Assembly: GCA_024236195.1 (NCBI GenBank)
Contig: JACKKZ010000003.1
Location: 1 to 64,000 of the forward strand
Length of the DNA: 64,000 bases
From: Sphingomonadaceae bacterium
GTDB lineage: Bacteria > Pseudomonadota > Alphaproteobacteria > Sphingomonadales > Sphingomonadaceae
Direction of reading: 5' to 3'
Part shown: one piece after another, positions 17,995 to 25,260 of the stretch
How the letters are laid out: every line of letters starts with the position of its first letter
How positions within the stretch are numbered: position 1 is the stretch's first letter
The notes under the pieces: model-generated
Told to the model about the DNA's origin: nothing
The model's input: only the letters and a program-made list of their open reading frames with translations
The model's database searches: none
Translations under genes and position numbers: made by a program

Positions 17995-18146
17995 GGTTCA
18001 CGCAAAGGCGCAAAGGCGCGAAGAAGTGGCACCAGCGGCGCAGCCGCACTCCAATTGAAACCGGGCGGACATGGGGAATGTTTGGAAATCAGGGGCAAGC
18101 GAGCAACAAGCGCACCCCCTTCGCGCCTTTGCGCCTTTGCGTGAAA
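17995..18146. repeat. Long inverted repeat with tandem GCAAAGGC units
   Basis: The left arm (17995-18023) contains CACGCAAAGGCGCAAAGGCG and the right arm (18119-18145) is its reverse complement. About 95 bases lie between them, with no gene. Each arm is itself built of an 8-9 base tandem unit. Together with the neighbouring palindromes this accounts for most of the gap between the antiporter and the orphan gene at 18333. Confidence 0.75.
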
Positions 18147-18200
18147 TAAACCGGCACTGCCCCGGCATACCGGCGCGACGCCACTGGCCTCAGCACAGGT

Positions 18201-18284
18201 GGTGCATTTCGGCCTTGCCTCAATGCACCCTACATTGGAGTATAGACCGAACCGTAGGGTGCATTGAGCAGAGCGAAATACGCC
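18201..18284. repeat. Imperfect inverted repeat (REP-like)
   Basis: The left arm 18201-18233 ends in TCAATGCACCCTAC and the right arm 18254-18284 begins GTAGGGTGCATTGA. The outer parts (GGTGCATTTCG and CGAAATACGCC) pair imperfectly. The spacer is about 20 bases. It lies immediately before the orphan gene at 18333. Confidence 0.7.
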
Positions 18285-18332
18285 GTGGGTAAGTTGCTTG
18301 TTACTTGTTGCAAGCGGAAAGGCGGTGTGACG

Positions 18333-18812
18333 ATGCAGAAAAACAAGAGTGGCACACCAAGCCGCGCCGCCGTCGCTGCTCGTCCAAGCGTTGTGTCCGA
18401 AGACTTGGCGGCGGGTCGATCAATCCGGCATGCTGCCAGTTCTGATACACAAGCCATGCCAAGGGGAGACGAGCGCTATCGAGTTTCTCCATCCGCGAAA
18501 TTCTACGTCGTGCAATTGATGGGAACCTGGCTTCACATCGACGAGTCGGCAGAGCGCAGTATCAAACACGGAAGTGGTATACAGAAGGTAAGGTTTGAAA
18601 ACAAAGATTACGAATTGCGACGCGCTTCCGACTTCCAGTCTTTCGTACGGCGCTTCCTTCAATTTGGCTGCTACGCTCACATCGGAGGCAAGACGATTGA
18701 TTCCGAAAATGGTATGAAGCAGATCATACCGCAACGATTTATCTATATCGCTTCTTCAGAAGCGTGGGATAGATTTGAGAAGATGCGCAAGAATGGCAAC
18801 CTCAAACGCTGA
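18333..18812 (+). CDS. Hypothetical protein, orphan
   Basis: The 159-residue protein starts at an ATG behind a weak GGCGG site. It is basic, with an unstructured N-terminus (about 45 residues) and then YRVSPSAKFYVVQLMGTWLHIDES, YELRRASDFQSFVRRFLQFG and RFIYIASSEAWDRFEKM. I recognise no family. Base composition is visibly more AT-rich than the neighbours, and the gene is bracketed by REP-like palindromes upstream and a repeated 20-mer downstream. Horizontal acquisition is possible. That it is a real gene is likely but not certain. Confidence 0.55.
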   Translation: MQKNKSGTPSRAAVAARPSVVSEDLAAGRSIRHAASSDTQAMPRGDERYRVSPSAKFYVVQLMGTWLHIDESAERSIKHGSGIQKVRFENKDYELRRASDFQSFVRRFLQFGCYAHIGGKTIDSENGMKQIIPQRFIYIASSEAWDRFEKMRKNGNLKR

Positions 18813-18842
18813 TCCATCCGCGCATTGATTGCGCGTGTCGCG

Positions 18843-18896
18843 AATTCCGGGGACAGTATACCTAACTCACGCCCCCAATTCCGAGGACACTATACC
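18843..18896. repeat. Two direct copies of a 20-mer in a 560-base gene-free stretch
   Basis: AATTCCGGGGACAGTATACC (18843-18862) recurs as AATTCCGAGGACACTATACC (18877-18896), 18 of 20 bases alike, 34 bases apart. The motif resembles sequence I remember from the flanks of Y1/RAYT-type transposase genes, but no such gene is present. The rest of 18813-19375 holds only a CCCCGTG/CACGGGG hairpin at 19144-19168 and no convincing gene. Confidence 0.6.
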
Positions 18897-19143
18897 CAAT
18901 CTCCTGCCCTCTCTGCGTCTCAATTCCAGACCTCTCTTGGCCGCACCACCCAACGGGAATGCTCAATAGCATATCCGCCTCGCGCTGGTCCTCTGCGATC
19001 CCTGCGTGAAACAAATGCACCAAGGCCAGCCTTGTCGCGCAACACTCCAGGGTCGCGCCGCTTTATCCTCACACGAAGGCACGAAGGGGACCAACGCTGT
19101 CAGTCACCCGCTTGATGCGCCGCGCTTACCGCAAGAAAAGCCT

Positions 19144-19168
19144 TGCCCCGTGTCAAGCACGGGGCGAC
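19144..19168. repeat. REP-like hairpin
   Basis: TGCCCCGTG and CACGGGGCGAC flank a five-base loop. This is the half-site form of the REP elements seen at 53577 and 54061. It sits in the gene-free stretch between the orphan gene and the GNAT gene. Confidence 0.6.
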
Positions 19169-19375
19169 GGTGAGGTGGGAAGGTTGGGCCGGTCATGGCG
19201 CAAGCTCTTCGTGTGAGAAAATAATTCTTCACGCTTGCGCCCCAACAACGCCGCAACGCGCCATTTTCCTACATCACCCCAAGCCGCTAACCTCGCATCG
19301 GCTCTTTCACATCGTGATTCGCACCCTATGGACGCCTTCCTCACGAAAGGGCGCTCTCCGAATGTATTTGATCAA

Positions 19376-19969
19376 CTAAAGTGCCCGCATCCAGAATTGC
19401 ATCGGATGCTCGCTCTCTGCCACATCACCCCGGTCTTTCCAGCCGAAGCTTGTCACCAGCCCATCAACTTTCTCATAGCCCCGCCCGCGCCAGAAGGCGT
19501 CGAGCGGGCGGTAATCTGCCGGGCGATCCGGATGGTCCTCCGGCCGCACCACGGCGCAGAAACAGGCATGGCTCGCCCCCGCCTCCCGCGCTGCGGCTTC
19601 GCGCTGGTCGAAGAAGCCGTGGCCGATGCCGTGCCCGCGGAATGTCTTCAGCAGCACGCTCTCGCCGAAATAGAACAGTTTGGAAGTATCGAATCCAAGC
19701 GATTCAAAAGGCGCTCGAAATTCCGGCTTCTGCCCCATCATCGGCGAGGCGGTTGCTGCCCCCACCAGCCGCGCCCCGCGCAGCGCCGCCACCAGCACGC
19801 TGCCCGGCTCCGCCGCAAATTCGCGGACATAATCCTGCTCATAGGCAAGGTCGCCATCATAGAGATAGGGCCACTCGGCAAACACCGCGATGCGCAATTC
19901 GGCCAGCGCGGGGAGCGCAGCCTCCAGCTCCGCCCCTTGCAGCCGCCGGATCGCAATCGCGTCGCTCAT
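19376..19969 (-). CDS. GNAT family acyltransferase
   Basis: The 197-residue protein has the GNAT layout. An N-terminal part with ELRIAVFAEWPYLYDGDLAYEQDYV comes first, then a central strand with GARLVGAATASPM. The acetyl-CoA site KTFRGHGIGHGFFDQRE corresponds to the R/Q-x-x-G-x-G loop. The following ACFCAVVRPEDH and FWRGRGYEKV fit the family. The substrate is unknown. The ATG at 19969 overlaps the stop of the SnoaL-like gene by four bases, so the two are translationally coupled. Confidence 0.82.
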   Translation of the reverse strand: MSDAIAIRRLQGAELEAALPALAELRIAVFAEWPYLYDGDLAYEQDYVREFAAEPGSVLVAALRGARLVGAATASPMMGQKPEFRAPFESLGFDTSKLFYFGESVLLKTFRGHGIGHGFFDQREAAAREAGASHACFCAVVRPEDHPDRPADYRPLDAFWRGRGYEKVDGLVTSFGWKDRGDVAESEHPMQFWMRAL

Positions 19970-20376
19970 GCAGAGACCTGCCGGGTCCAGTCGGCGAGGT
20001 TGTAATAGGTGGTGATGCGGGCAATCAGGCCATTTTCGATGGTCGCAAAGGTCCCGGCGGGCAGCACATATGTCTGCCCCTTCGCCTCCGGCAGGCCTGG
20101 GTCGGTCGCCTTGTAGGTGCCGTGGACGGTAAACTCCGCCGAGACCCGCGCGCCATCCTCGCTTGCCATCACCACGATGCCCTCCAGCCGCTCGGCATAG
20201 CAATGGTCCATATGCGCGAGGAATTCGCCAAACAGCGCCTTGCCCCGGCGGACCTGCCCTTCGTTTACATGATGCGCGACGTCGTCGGACAGGCAGGCCA
20301 GCATCCCCTCCCAATCCTGCGCGTTGAAGGCGGCGTAATAGCGGGTGAGCAGGTCGATGGATTGCTGGCGGGTCAT
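19966..20376 (-). CDS. Ketosteroid isomerase-related / SnoaL-like protein
   Basis: The 136-residue protein has the NTF2-like fold: LLTRYYAAFNAQDWEGMLACLSDDVAHHVN at the start, GKALFGEFLAHMDHCY, and a beta-rich C-terminus (EFTVHGTYKAT, GTFATIENGLIARITTYYN). Members are polyketide cyclases, isomerases or steroid binders; no specific role can be assigned. It is the first gene of a pair with the GNAT gene and divergent from purC. Confidence 0.8.
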   Translation of the reverse strand: MTRQQSIDLLTRYYAAFNAQDWEGMLACLSDDVAHHVNEGQVRRGKALFGEFLAHMDHCYAERLEGIVVMASEDGARVSAEFTVHGTYKATDPGLPEAKGQTYVLPAGTFATIENGLIARITTYYNLADWTRQVSA

Positions 20377-20473
20377 TCGGGCCTCTTCGGAAACAGATTT
20401 GCCAGCCGCACTATAAACTCGGCATTCGCCCCGCAATTGCTTTTCCCGCCCCTCGGCTGTATGGGCGGCGAAA

Positions 20474-20530
20474 GCGCCCCGGCTCCGCGTAGCGAATCCT
20501 CGCTTCGTCCGCCGGGGCGCAGTGTTTTTT
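20474..20530 (+). terminator. Terminator-like hairpin with T6 tract just upstream of purC
   Basis: GCGCCCCGG (20474-20482) pairs perfectly with CCGGGGCGC (20512-20520), the loop contains a second AGCGA/TCGCT stem, and T6 follows at 20525-20530. The form is that of an intrinsic terminator read on the plus strand, ending about 25 bases before the purC ATG. It may be an attenuator in the purC leader or a REP-type palindrome that looks like one. Confidence 0.55.
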
Positions 20531-20555
20531 GCCCCTTCTCGTCAAGGAAGTGCCC

Positions 20556-21362
20556 ATGTCCCGTCGCCGCCAGATTTACGAAGGCAAGGCCAAGATCCTC
20601 TATGAAGGCCCCGAGCCGGGTACGCTGATCCAGTATTTCAAGGATGATGCGACCGCCTTCAACGCGGAGAAAAAGGGCACGATCAACGGCAAGGGCGTGA
20701 TCAACAACCGCATCAGCGAATATGTGTTCACCCGCCTTTCGCATATCGGCATCCCCACCCACTTCATCCGCCGCCTGAACATGCGTGAACAGCTGGTACG
20801 GCAGGTCGAAATCGTGCCGATCGAAGTGGTCGTGCGCAACATTGCCGCCGGGTCGATCTGCAAGCGGCTGGGCCTCGAAGAAGGGGAGCCGCTGCCGCAC
20901 ACGCTGATCGAGTATTACTACAAGGATGACGCGCTGGGCGACCCGCTGATTGCGGAAGAGCATATCGCGGCTTTCAACTGGGCCGGCCCGGAAGAGATGC
21001 AGGACATCGCCGCGATGGCGATCCGCATCAATGATTTCATGAGCGGCATGTTCAGCGCGATTGATATCCGCCTCGTTGATTTCAAGCTGGAATTCGGGCG
21101 CATTTTCGATGGCGACTACAGCCGCATCATCCTGGCGGACGAAATCAGCCCCGATGGCTGCCGCCTGTGGGACATGAAGACGGGTGAAAAGCTGGACAAG
21201 GACCGCTTCCGCCGCGACCTGGGCGGTGAGGAAGAGGCCTATCAAGAAGTCGCCCGCCGCCTCGGCCTGCTCGATGGCGAGAATAGCGGCCCCGGCGAAG
21301 TCTTCGACCTCAACAGCCACCGCACCAAGCTGCGCGGCACACCGGGCAAGCCAAAGAAGTAG
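20556..21362 (+). CDS. purC: Phosphoribosylaminoimidazole-succinocarboxamide synthase (SAICAR synthetase)
   Basis: PurC joins CAIR and aspartate with ATP in purine synthesis. The 268-residue protein shows IYEGKAKILYEG, FKDDATAFNAEKKG, GKGVINNRISEYVF, VVVRNIAAGSICKRLG, the VDFKLEFGR segment and ADEISPDGCRLWD. The ATG at 20556 is preceded by AAGGAAG. purS and purQ lie 3 kb downstream on the same strand, separated by an M16 protease gene. Confidence 0.97.
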   Translation: MSRRRQIYEGKAKILYEGPEPGTLIQYFKDDATAFNAEKKGTINGKGVINNRISEYVFTRLSHIGIPTHFIRRLNMREQLVRQVEIVPIEVVVRNIAAGSICKRLGLEEGEPLPHTLIEYYYKDDALGDPLIAEEHIAAFNWAGPEEMQDIAAMAIRINDFMSGMFSAIDIRLVDFKLEFGRIFDGDYSRIILADEISPDGCRLWDMKTGEKLDKDRFRRDLGGEEEAYQEVARRLGLLDGENSGPGEVFDLNSHRTKLRGTPGKPKK

Positions 21363-21407
21363 GTTACAGCGCTTGCCCTTGGCGGGCTGGTGGTGCAGCA
21401 AAGGCGC

Positions 21408-24257
21408 ATGAAATTTCTGCGCCTTTTCCCGCTCCTCCTGCTTGCCCAGCCCTTGCCCGCGCTGGCCCAACACGCAGAGGCTCCGCCCAAGGTCACTCCG
21501 GCATCTGCGCCCGACTGGGGTTTTGAAGATAGCGATATCCCGCTCGATCCAGCATGGATCTTTGGCGAGCTGGATAATGGCATGCGCTATGCCATCCGCC
21601 AGAATGCCACTCCTGCAGGGGCTGCGCTTGTTCGGCTGCGGATCAATTCCGGCTCGCTGGAGGAGCAAGAGAGCGAGCGCGGCCTCGCCCATTTTCTGGA
21701 GCACATGGCCTTTAATGGGTCTGCCCGCGTGCCCGAAGGCGAGATGATCAAGCTGCTGGAGCGCGAAGGGCTGGCCTTTGGCGCGGATACCAATGCCAGC
21801 ACCGGCTTTACCGCCACCACCTATAAGCTCGATCTGCCACGCAACACGCCTGAATTGCTGGACACAGCGCTGATGCTCATGCGCGAAACAGCCAGCGAAT
21901 TGACCATTGCGCCTGATGCGGTGGATCGCGAACGCGGGGTGATGCTCGCCGAACGGCGTGACCGGCGCAATTATTCGCTGACGGAAACCGAAGACCGCAT
22001 CGCCTTCCTCACCCCCAATGCCCGCTATGGCCAGCGCTTGCCGATCGGCCTGGAGGAAGTGCTGCAGAATGCCAGTGCGGCGGACATTCGCGGCTACTAC
22101 AAGCGTGAATATGTTCCCGCCAATGCCGTGCTGGTGGTGGTCGGTGATTTTGACCCGGCTTTGGTAGAAGCGGCTATTCGCAAGCATTTCGCGAGTTGGA
22201 GCCCTGCCCCGATGCCGCCCGAACCCGATGCCGGGCCGGTCAAGCTGGATCGCGAGGGAGAGGTTGACATCTATCTCGACCCTGCCCTGACCGAGCGCCT
22301 ACAGCTCTCGCGCCATTTGCCCTATGTCGAGCGTCCTGACAGCGCGGCGGTGCGGCAGCAAAAGCTGCTGGCCACGATTGGATATGCCATCATCAATCGC
22401 CGCTTCGCCACCCTCGCGCGCAGCGAAGACCCGCCCTTTCGCAGCGCCGGCTTCGGCACAGCCGATGTGTTCGAGGCAGGCCGCACGACCAATCTCATTA
22501 TTGACACGCCCGATAATGAATGGCGCGAAGGTTTGCTGGCAGCGATCCCTGTCTGGCGCCGCGCCATGACCTATGGCTTTACAGAGGCCGAAGTGGCGGA
22601 ACAGGTAGCCGGTATTCGTTCCGGGCAGGAGAACGCCGCCCGCGGCGAAGCGACCCGTAACAATGCCAGCTGGGAGGCAGACGTTTTCGCTCTCGTCGAT
22701 GACGGCACGGTGCCCAGCACAGCAGCCAGCTCGCTGGAGCGGTTCAACGCCTTTGCTCCGGCGATCACGCCTGCCAGCGTGCTCGCGGCCTTGCGCGCGG
22801 ATGCGCATCCGTTGGATAATCCGCTGATCCGATTCCGGGGCCGCAACAGCCCGGAAGGTGGGGAGGCGGCGCTGCAAGCGACGCTGGCAGAAGCCATGGC
22901 AATCCCAATCGAGCCGCTGTCTCAGGAGGAGCTCCAACCTTTCGCCTATTCCGATTTCGGCACCCCTGGCACGGTGGTGGAAGACCGCGTGGATAGCCGG
23001 CTGGGTATTCGCACGGTGCGCTTTGCCAACGGCGTCAGGCTGAACCTCAAACGCACCGATCTGGAGCAGGACCGGATCCGCTACCGGGTGCAGATTGATG
23101 GCGGCACCCTGCTGGATACACGGGAGAACCCGCTCGCCACAGCGATGGTCTCAGTTCTCCCGGTTGGTGGGCTTGGCCAGCATACGCAGGACGAGCTGGC
23201 AACAATCCTGGCCGGGCGCAATGTCAGCTTCAACATTACCACTGACGGTGATGTCTTCACCTTGTCTGGCACGACAACGCCGCGTGACCTGGAGCTGCAG
23301 TTGCAGCTGGCAACAGCCGGCATCACGGATCCCGGCTATCGCAAACAGGGCGAAGTCCGTTTCCGCCGCTCCGTCGCCAACTTCTTTGCCAGCAAGGACG
23401 CGACGCCGGGCAAGGCGCTCGGCAATGCGCTTGGCGGGATCGTGTCAGACAGCGATCCGCGTTTCAGCCTCGCCTCGAAACAAGCCTTTGACGCGCTGGA
23501 TTTTGCCCAGCTGAAGGCGGTGATCGGCGACCGCCTGGCTGCAGGTGCCATAGAGATCGGGCTGGTCGGCGATTTGGACGAAGATGAGGCCATTGCTTTG
23601 GTTGCAGAGACTTTTGGCACCCTGCCACCGCGCGAAGTTGCCTTCCAGCCTCGCGAGGAAGCACGCCAGCGCAGCTTTACCGTCGAGCGTGGCCGCAAAA
23701 TTATCTACCACGATGGCGAGCCGGACCAGGCCTTGCTCAGCATTGTCTGGCCGACCGCAGATGATAGCGACCTGCGCGATGTTGCGCGGATGGAATTGCT
23801 TGAGCGGGTTGTGCGCCTGATCCTGACTGACGTATTGCGCGAGAAATTGGGCAAGGCCTATTCGCCCGGCGCCTCCAGCTCCATGTCCCGTACCTGGCGC
23901 GACTACGGAACGTTCAGCATTTCCGCCTCTGTCGATGTGAGCGATGTGGATCCCACTTCCGGCGCGATCCGGGCTGCAATCACAAGCTTGCGCGATGCAC
24001 CGATTGACGCCGACATGCTCGAACGCGCGCGGCGCCCGGTGCTGGAAAGCTATGACAATGCGTTGAAAAGCAATGGCGGCTGGTTGGCGCTGGTGGATCG
24101 CGCGCAAAGCGAAAGCTACCGGATCGACCGATTCCTGGCGCTGCGAGCCATTTATGAGTCGCTCACCCCGGAGGACATACAGGCAGCGGCACAGCAATAT
24201 CTTGATCCCGAAGCAGCAGTTGAGGTCGTGGTCCTGCCGCGTCCGGCGGGGGAATAG
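21408..24257 (+). CDS. M16 family zinc metallopeptidase, two-copy, exported
   Basis: The 949-residue protein has a signal peptide (MKFLRLFPLLLLAQPLPALAQ). The inverted zinc motif HFLEH is at His95-Glu98-His99, followed by MAFNGSARVP as in pitrilysin-type enzymes. Two M16 halves are seen: the active N-terminal half, and a second with GVRLNLKRTDLEQDRIRY that lacks the zinc motif, as usual for the pair. It should be a periplasmic peptidase. A GTG at 21390 is an alternative start, but the ATG at 21408 gives a better signal peptide. It stands between purC and purS, an unusual place. Confidence 0.9.
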   Translation: MKFLRLFPLLLLAQPLPALAQHAEAPPKVTPASAPDWGFEDSDIPLDPAWIFGELDNGMRYAIRQNATPAGAALVRLRINSGSLEEQESERGLAHFLEHMAFNGSARVPEGEMIKLLEREGLAFGADTNASTGFTATTYKLDLPRNTPELLDTALMLMRETASELTIAPDAVDRERGVMLAERRDRRNYSLTETEDRIAFLTPNARYGQRLPIGLEEVLQNASAADIRGYYKREYVPANAVLVVVGDFDPALVEAAIRKHFASWSPAPMPPEPDAGPVKLDREGEVDIYLDPALTERLQLSRHLPYVERPDSAAVRQQKLLATIGYAIINRRFATLARSEDPPFRSAGFGTADVFEAGRTTNLIIDTPDNEWREGLLAAIPVWRRAMTYGFTEAEVAEQVAGIRSGQENAARGEATRNNASWEADVFALVDDGTVPSTAASSLERFNAFAPAITPASVLAALRADAHPLDNPLIRFRGRNSPEGGEAALQATLAEAMAIPIEPLSQEELQPFAYSDFGTPGTVVEDRVDSRLGIRTVRFANGVRLNLKRTDLEQDRIRYRVQIDGGTLLDTRENPLATAMVSVLPVGGLGQHTQDELATILAGRNVSFNITTDGDVFTLSGTTTPRDLELQLQLATAGITDPGYRKQGEVRFRRSVANFFASKDATPGKALGNALGGIVSDSDPRFSLASKQAFDALDFAQLKAVIGDRLAAGAIEIGLVGDLDEDEAIALVAETFGTLPPREVAFQPREEARQRSFTVERGRKIIYHDGEPDQALLSIVWPTADDSDLRDVARMELLERVVRLILTDVLREKLGKAYSPGASSSMSRTWRDYGTFSISASVDVSDVDPTSGAIRAAITSLRDAPIDADMLERARRPVLESYDNALKSNGGWLALVDRAQSESYRIDRFLALRAIYESLTPEDIQAAAQQYLDPEAAVEVVVLPRPAGE

Positions 24258-24343
24258 CTCCACCACACACTTGCCCTGCGCTGTCCCCGGCGGCATAGGC
24301 TCCCGCCGAGTCTTACCCAGATTTCGCGCGAAAGGCGGAGCCG

Positions 24344-24580
24344 ATGAAAGTCCATGTCCATGTCAGCCTGAAACCCGGTGTGCTCGACCCGCAGGGCCGC
24401 GCCATCCACCATGCGCTGGAAGGGCTGGGATTCATCGGCGTCAATGATGTGCGCGCGGGCCGCCTGATCGAACTCGACGTGGCTGACGACACCAGCGATG
24501 CAGCGCTCGACGACATGTGCCGCAAGCTGTTGGCGAACATGGTCATCGAAAACTACCGGATCGAGAAGGTGGCGGCCTGA
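24344..24580 (+). CDS. purS: Phosphoribosylformylglycinamidine synthase subunit PurS
   Basis: The 78-residue protein has family features VHVSLKPGVLDPQGRAIHHALEGLGF and DVRAGRLIELDV. PurS forms a dimer that bridges PurL and PurQ in FGAM synthase and shields ammonia transfer. The stop overlaps the purQ ATG by one base (TGATG). purL is not in the window. Confidence 0.95.
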   Translation: MKVHVHVSLKPGVLDPQGRAIHHALEGLGFIGVNDVRAGRLIELDVADDTSDAALDDMCRKLLANMVIENYRIEKVAA

Positions 24581-25257
24581 TGAGCCTGCGCTGCGCCGTC
24601 ATCACCTTCCCCGGTTCCAATTGCGACCGCGACATGGCGGTGGCGCTCGAAGCGGTCTCGGGAACGCCTGCGATCCGGGTATGGCACGGCGATGCGACCC
24701 TGCCCGAACGGCTCGATTTCATCGCCCTGCCCGGTGGATTTTCCTATGGCGATTACCTGCGCTGCGGGGCCATCGCATCGCGCAGCCCGGTGATGCGCGC
24801 AGTGATCGAGGCGGCGGGACGCGGTGTGCCCGTGCTGGGCGTGTGCAACGGCTTCCAGGTGTTGACCGAAAGCGGGTTGTTGCCCGGTGCGCTGATGCGC
24901 AATGCAGCGCAGAACTTCATCTGCCGCACAGTTGGCCTGAAGGTGGAAAACAGTCAGTCGATCTTCACCGGCGGTTACGCGCAGGGGCAGGAGATCGTGA
25001 TCCCCGTCGCCCATCACGATGGCAATTATTTCGCCGACGATGCGACGCTTGATCGGCTGGAAGGTGAAGGCCGTGTGGCCTTCCGCTACACCTCCCCGGT
25101 CAATGGTTCGCAACGCGATATTGCTGGGATCCTGAACGATGCGGGCAATGTGCTGGGAATGATGCCGCACCCGGAACGTGCAATGGAAGACGCCCATGGC
25201 AGCGCCGATGGCCGTGCACTGTTTGCCAATGCGATCGAGAGCCTGGTGAACGCATAA
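24580..25257 (+). CDS. purQ: Phosphoribosylformylglycinamidine synthase subunit PurQ (glutaminase)
   Basis: The 225-residue class I glutamine amidotransferase shows VITFPGSNCDRD at the N-terminus, PGGFSYGDYLRCGAIA, nucleophile Cys89 in LGVCNGFQ, and His197/Glu199 in MPHPERAM, completing the triad. It supplies ammonia to PurL for FGAM formation. It is coupled to purS by overlapping stop and start codons. Confidence 0.97.
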   Translation: MSLRCAVITFPGSNCDRDMAVALEAVSGTPAIRVWHGDATLPERLDFIALPGGFSYGDYLRCGAIASRSPVMRAVIEAAGRGVPVLGVCNGFQVLTESGLLPGALMRNAAQNFICRTVGLKVENSQSIFTGGYAQGQEIVIPVAHHDGNYFADDATLDRLEGEGRVAFRYTSPVNGSQRDIAGILNDAGNVLGMMPHPERAMEDAHGSADGRALFANAIESLVNA

Positions 25258-25260
25258 CGC

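Noticed and set aside
17925..18332. CRISPR array
   Set aside because: The repeats are inverted, of different families and without regular spacers; no cas genes occur in the window.
18813..19375. A small coding gene in the 560-base gap
   Set aside because: Short open frames here have no ribosome site, no recognisable product and run through repeats.
20373..22187. 604-codon minus-strand open frame opposite purC and the M16 gene
   Set aside because: It is antisense to two well identified genes and its translation is low-complexity His/Arg/Gln-rich, typical of GC-rich shadows.
24258..24343. Purine riboswitch before purS
   Set aside because: The gap is only 86 bases and shows no conserved purine-aptamer core.
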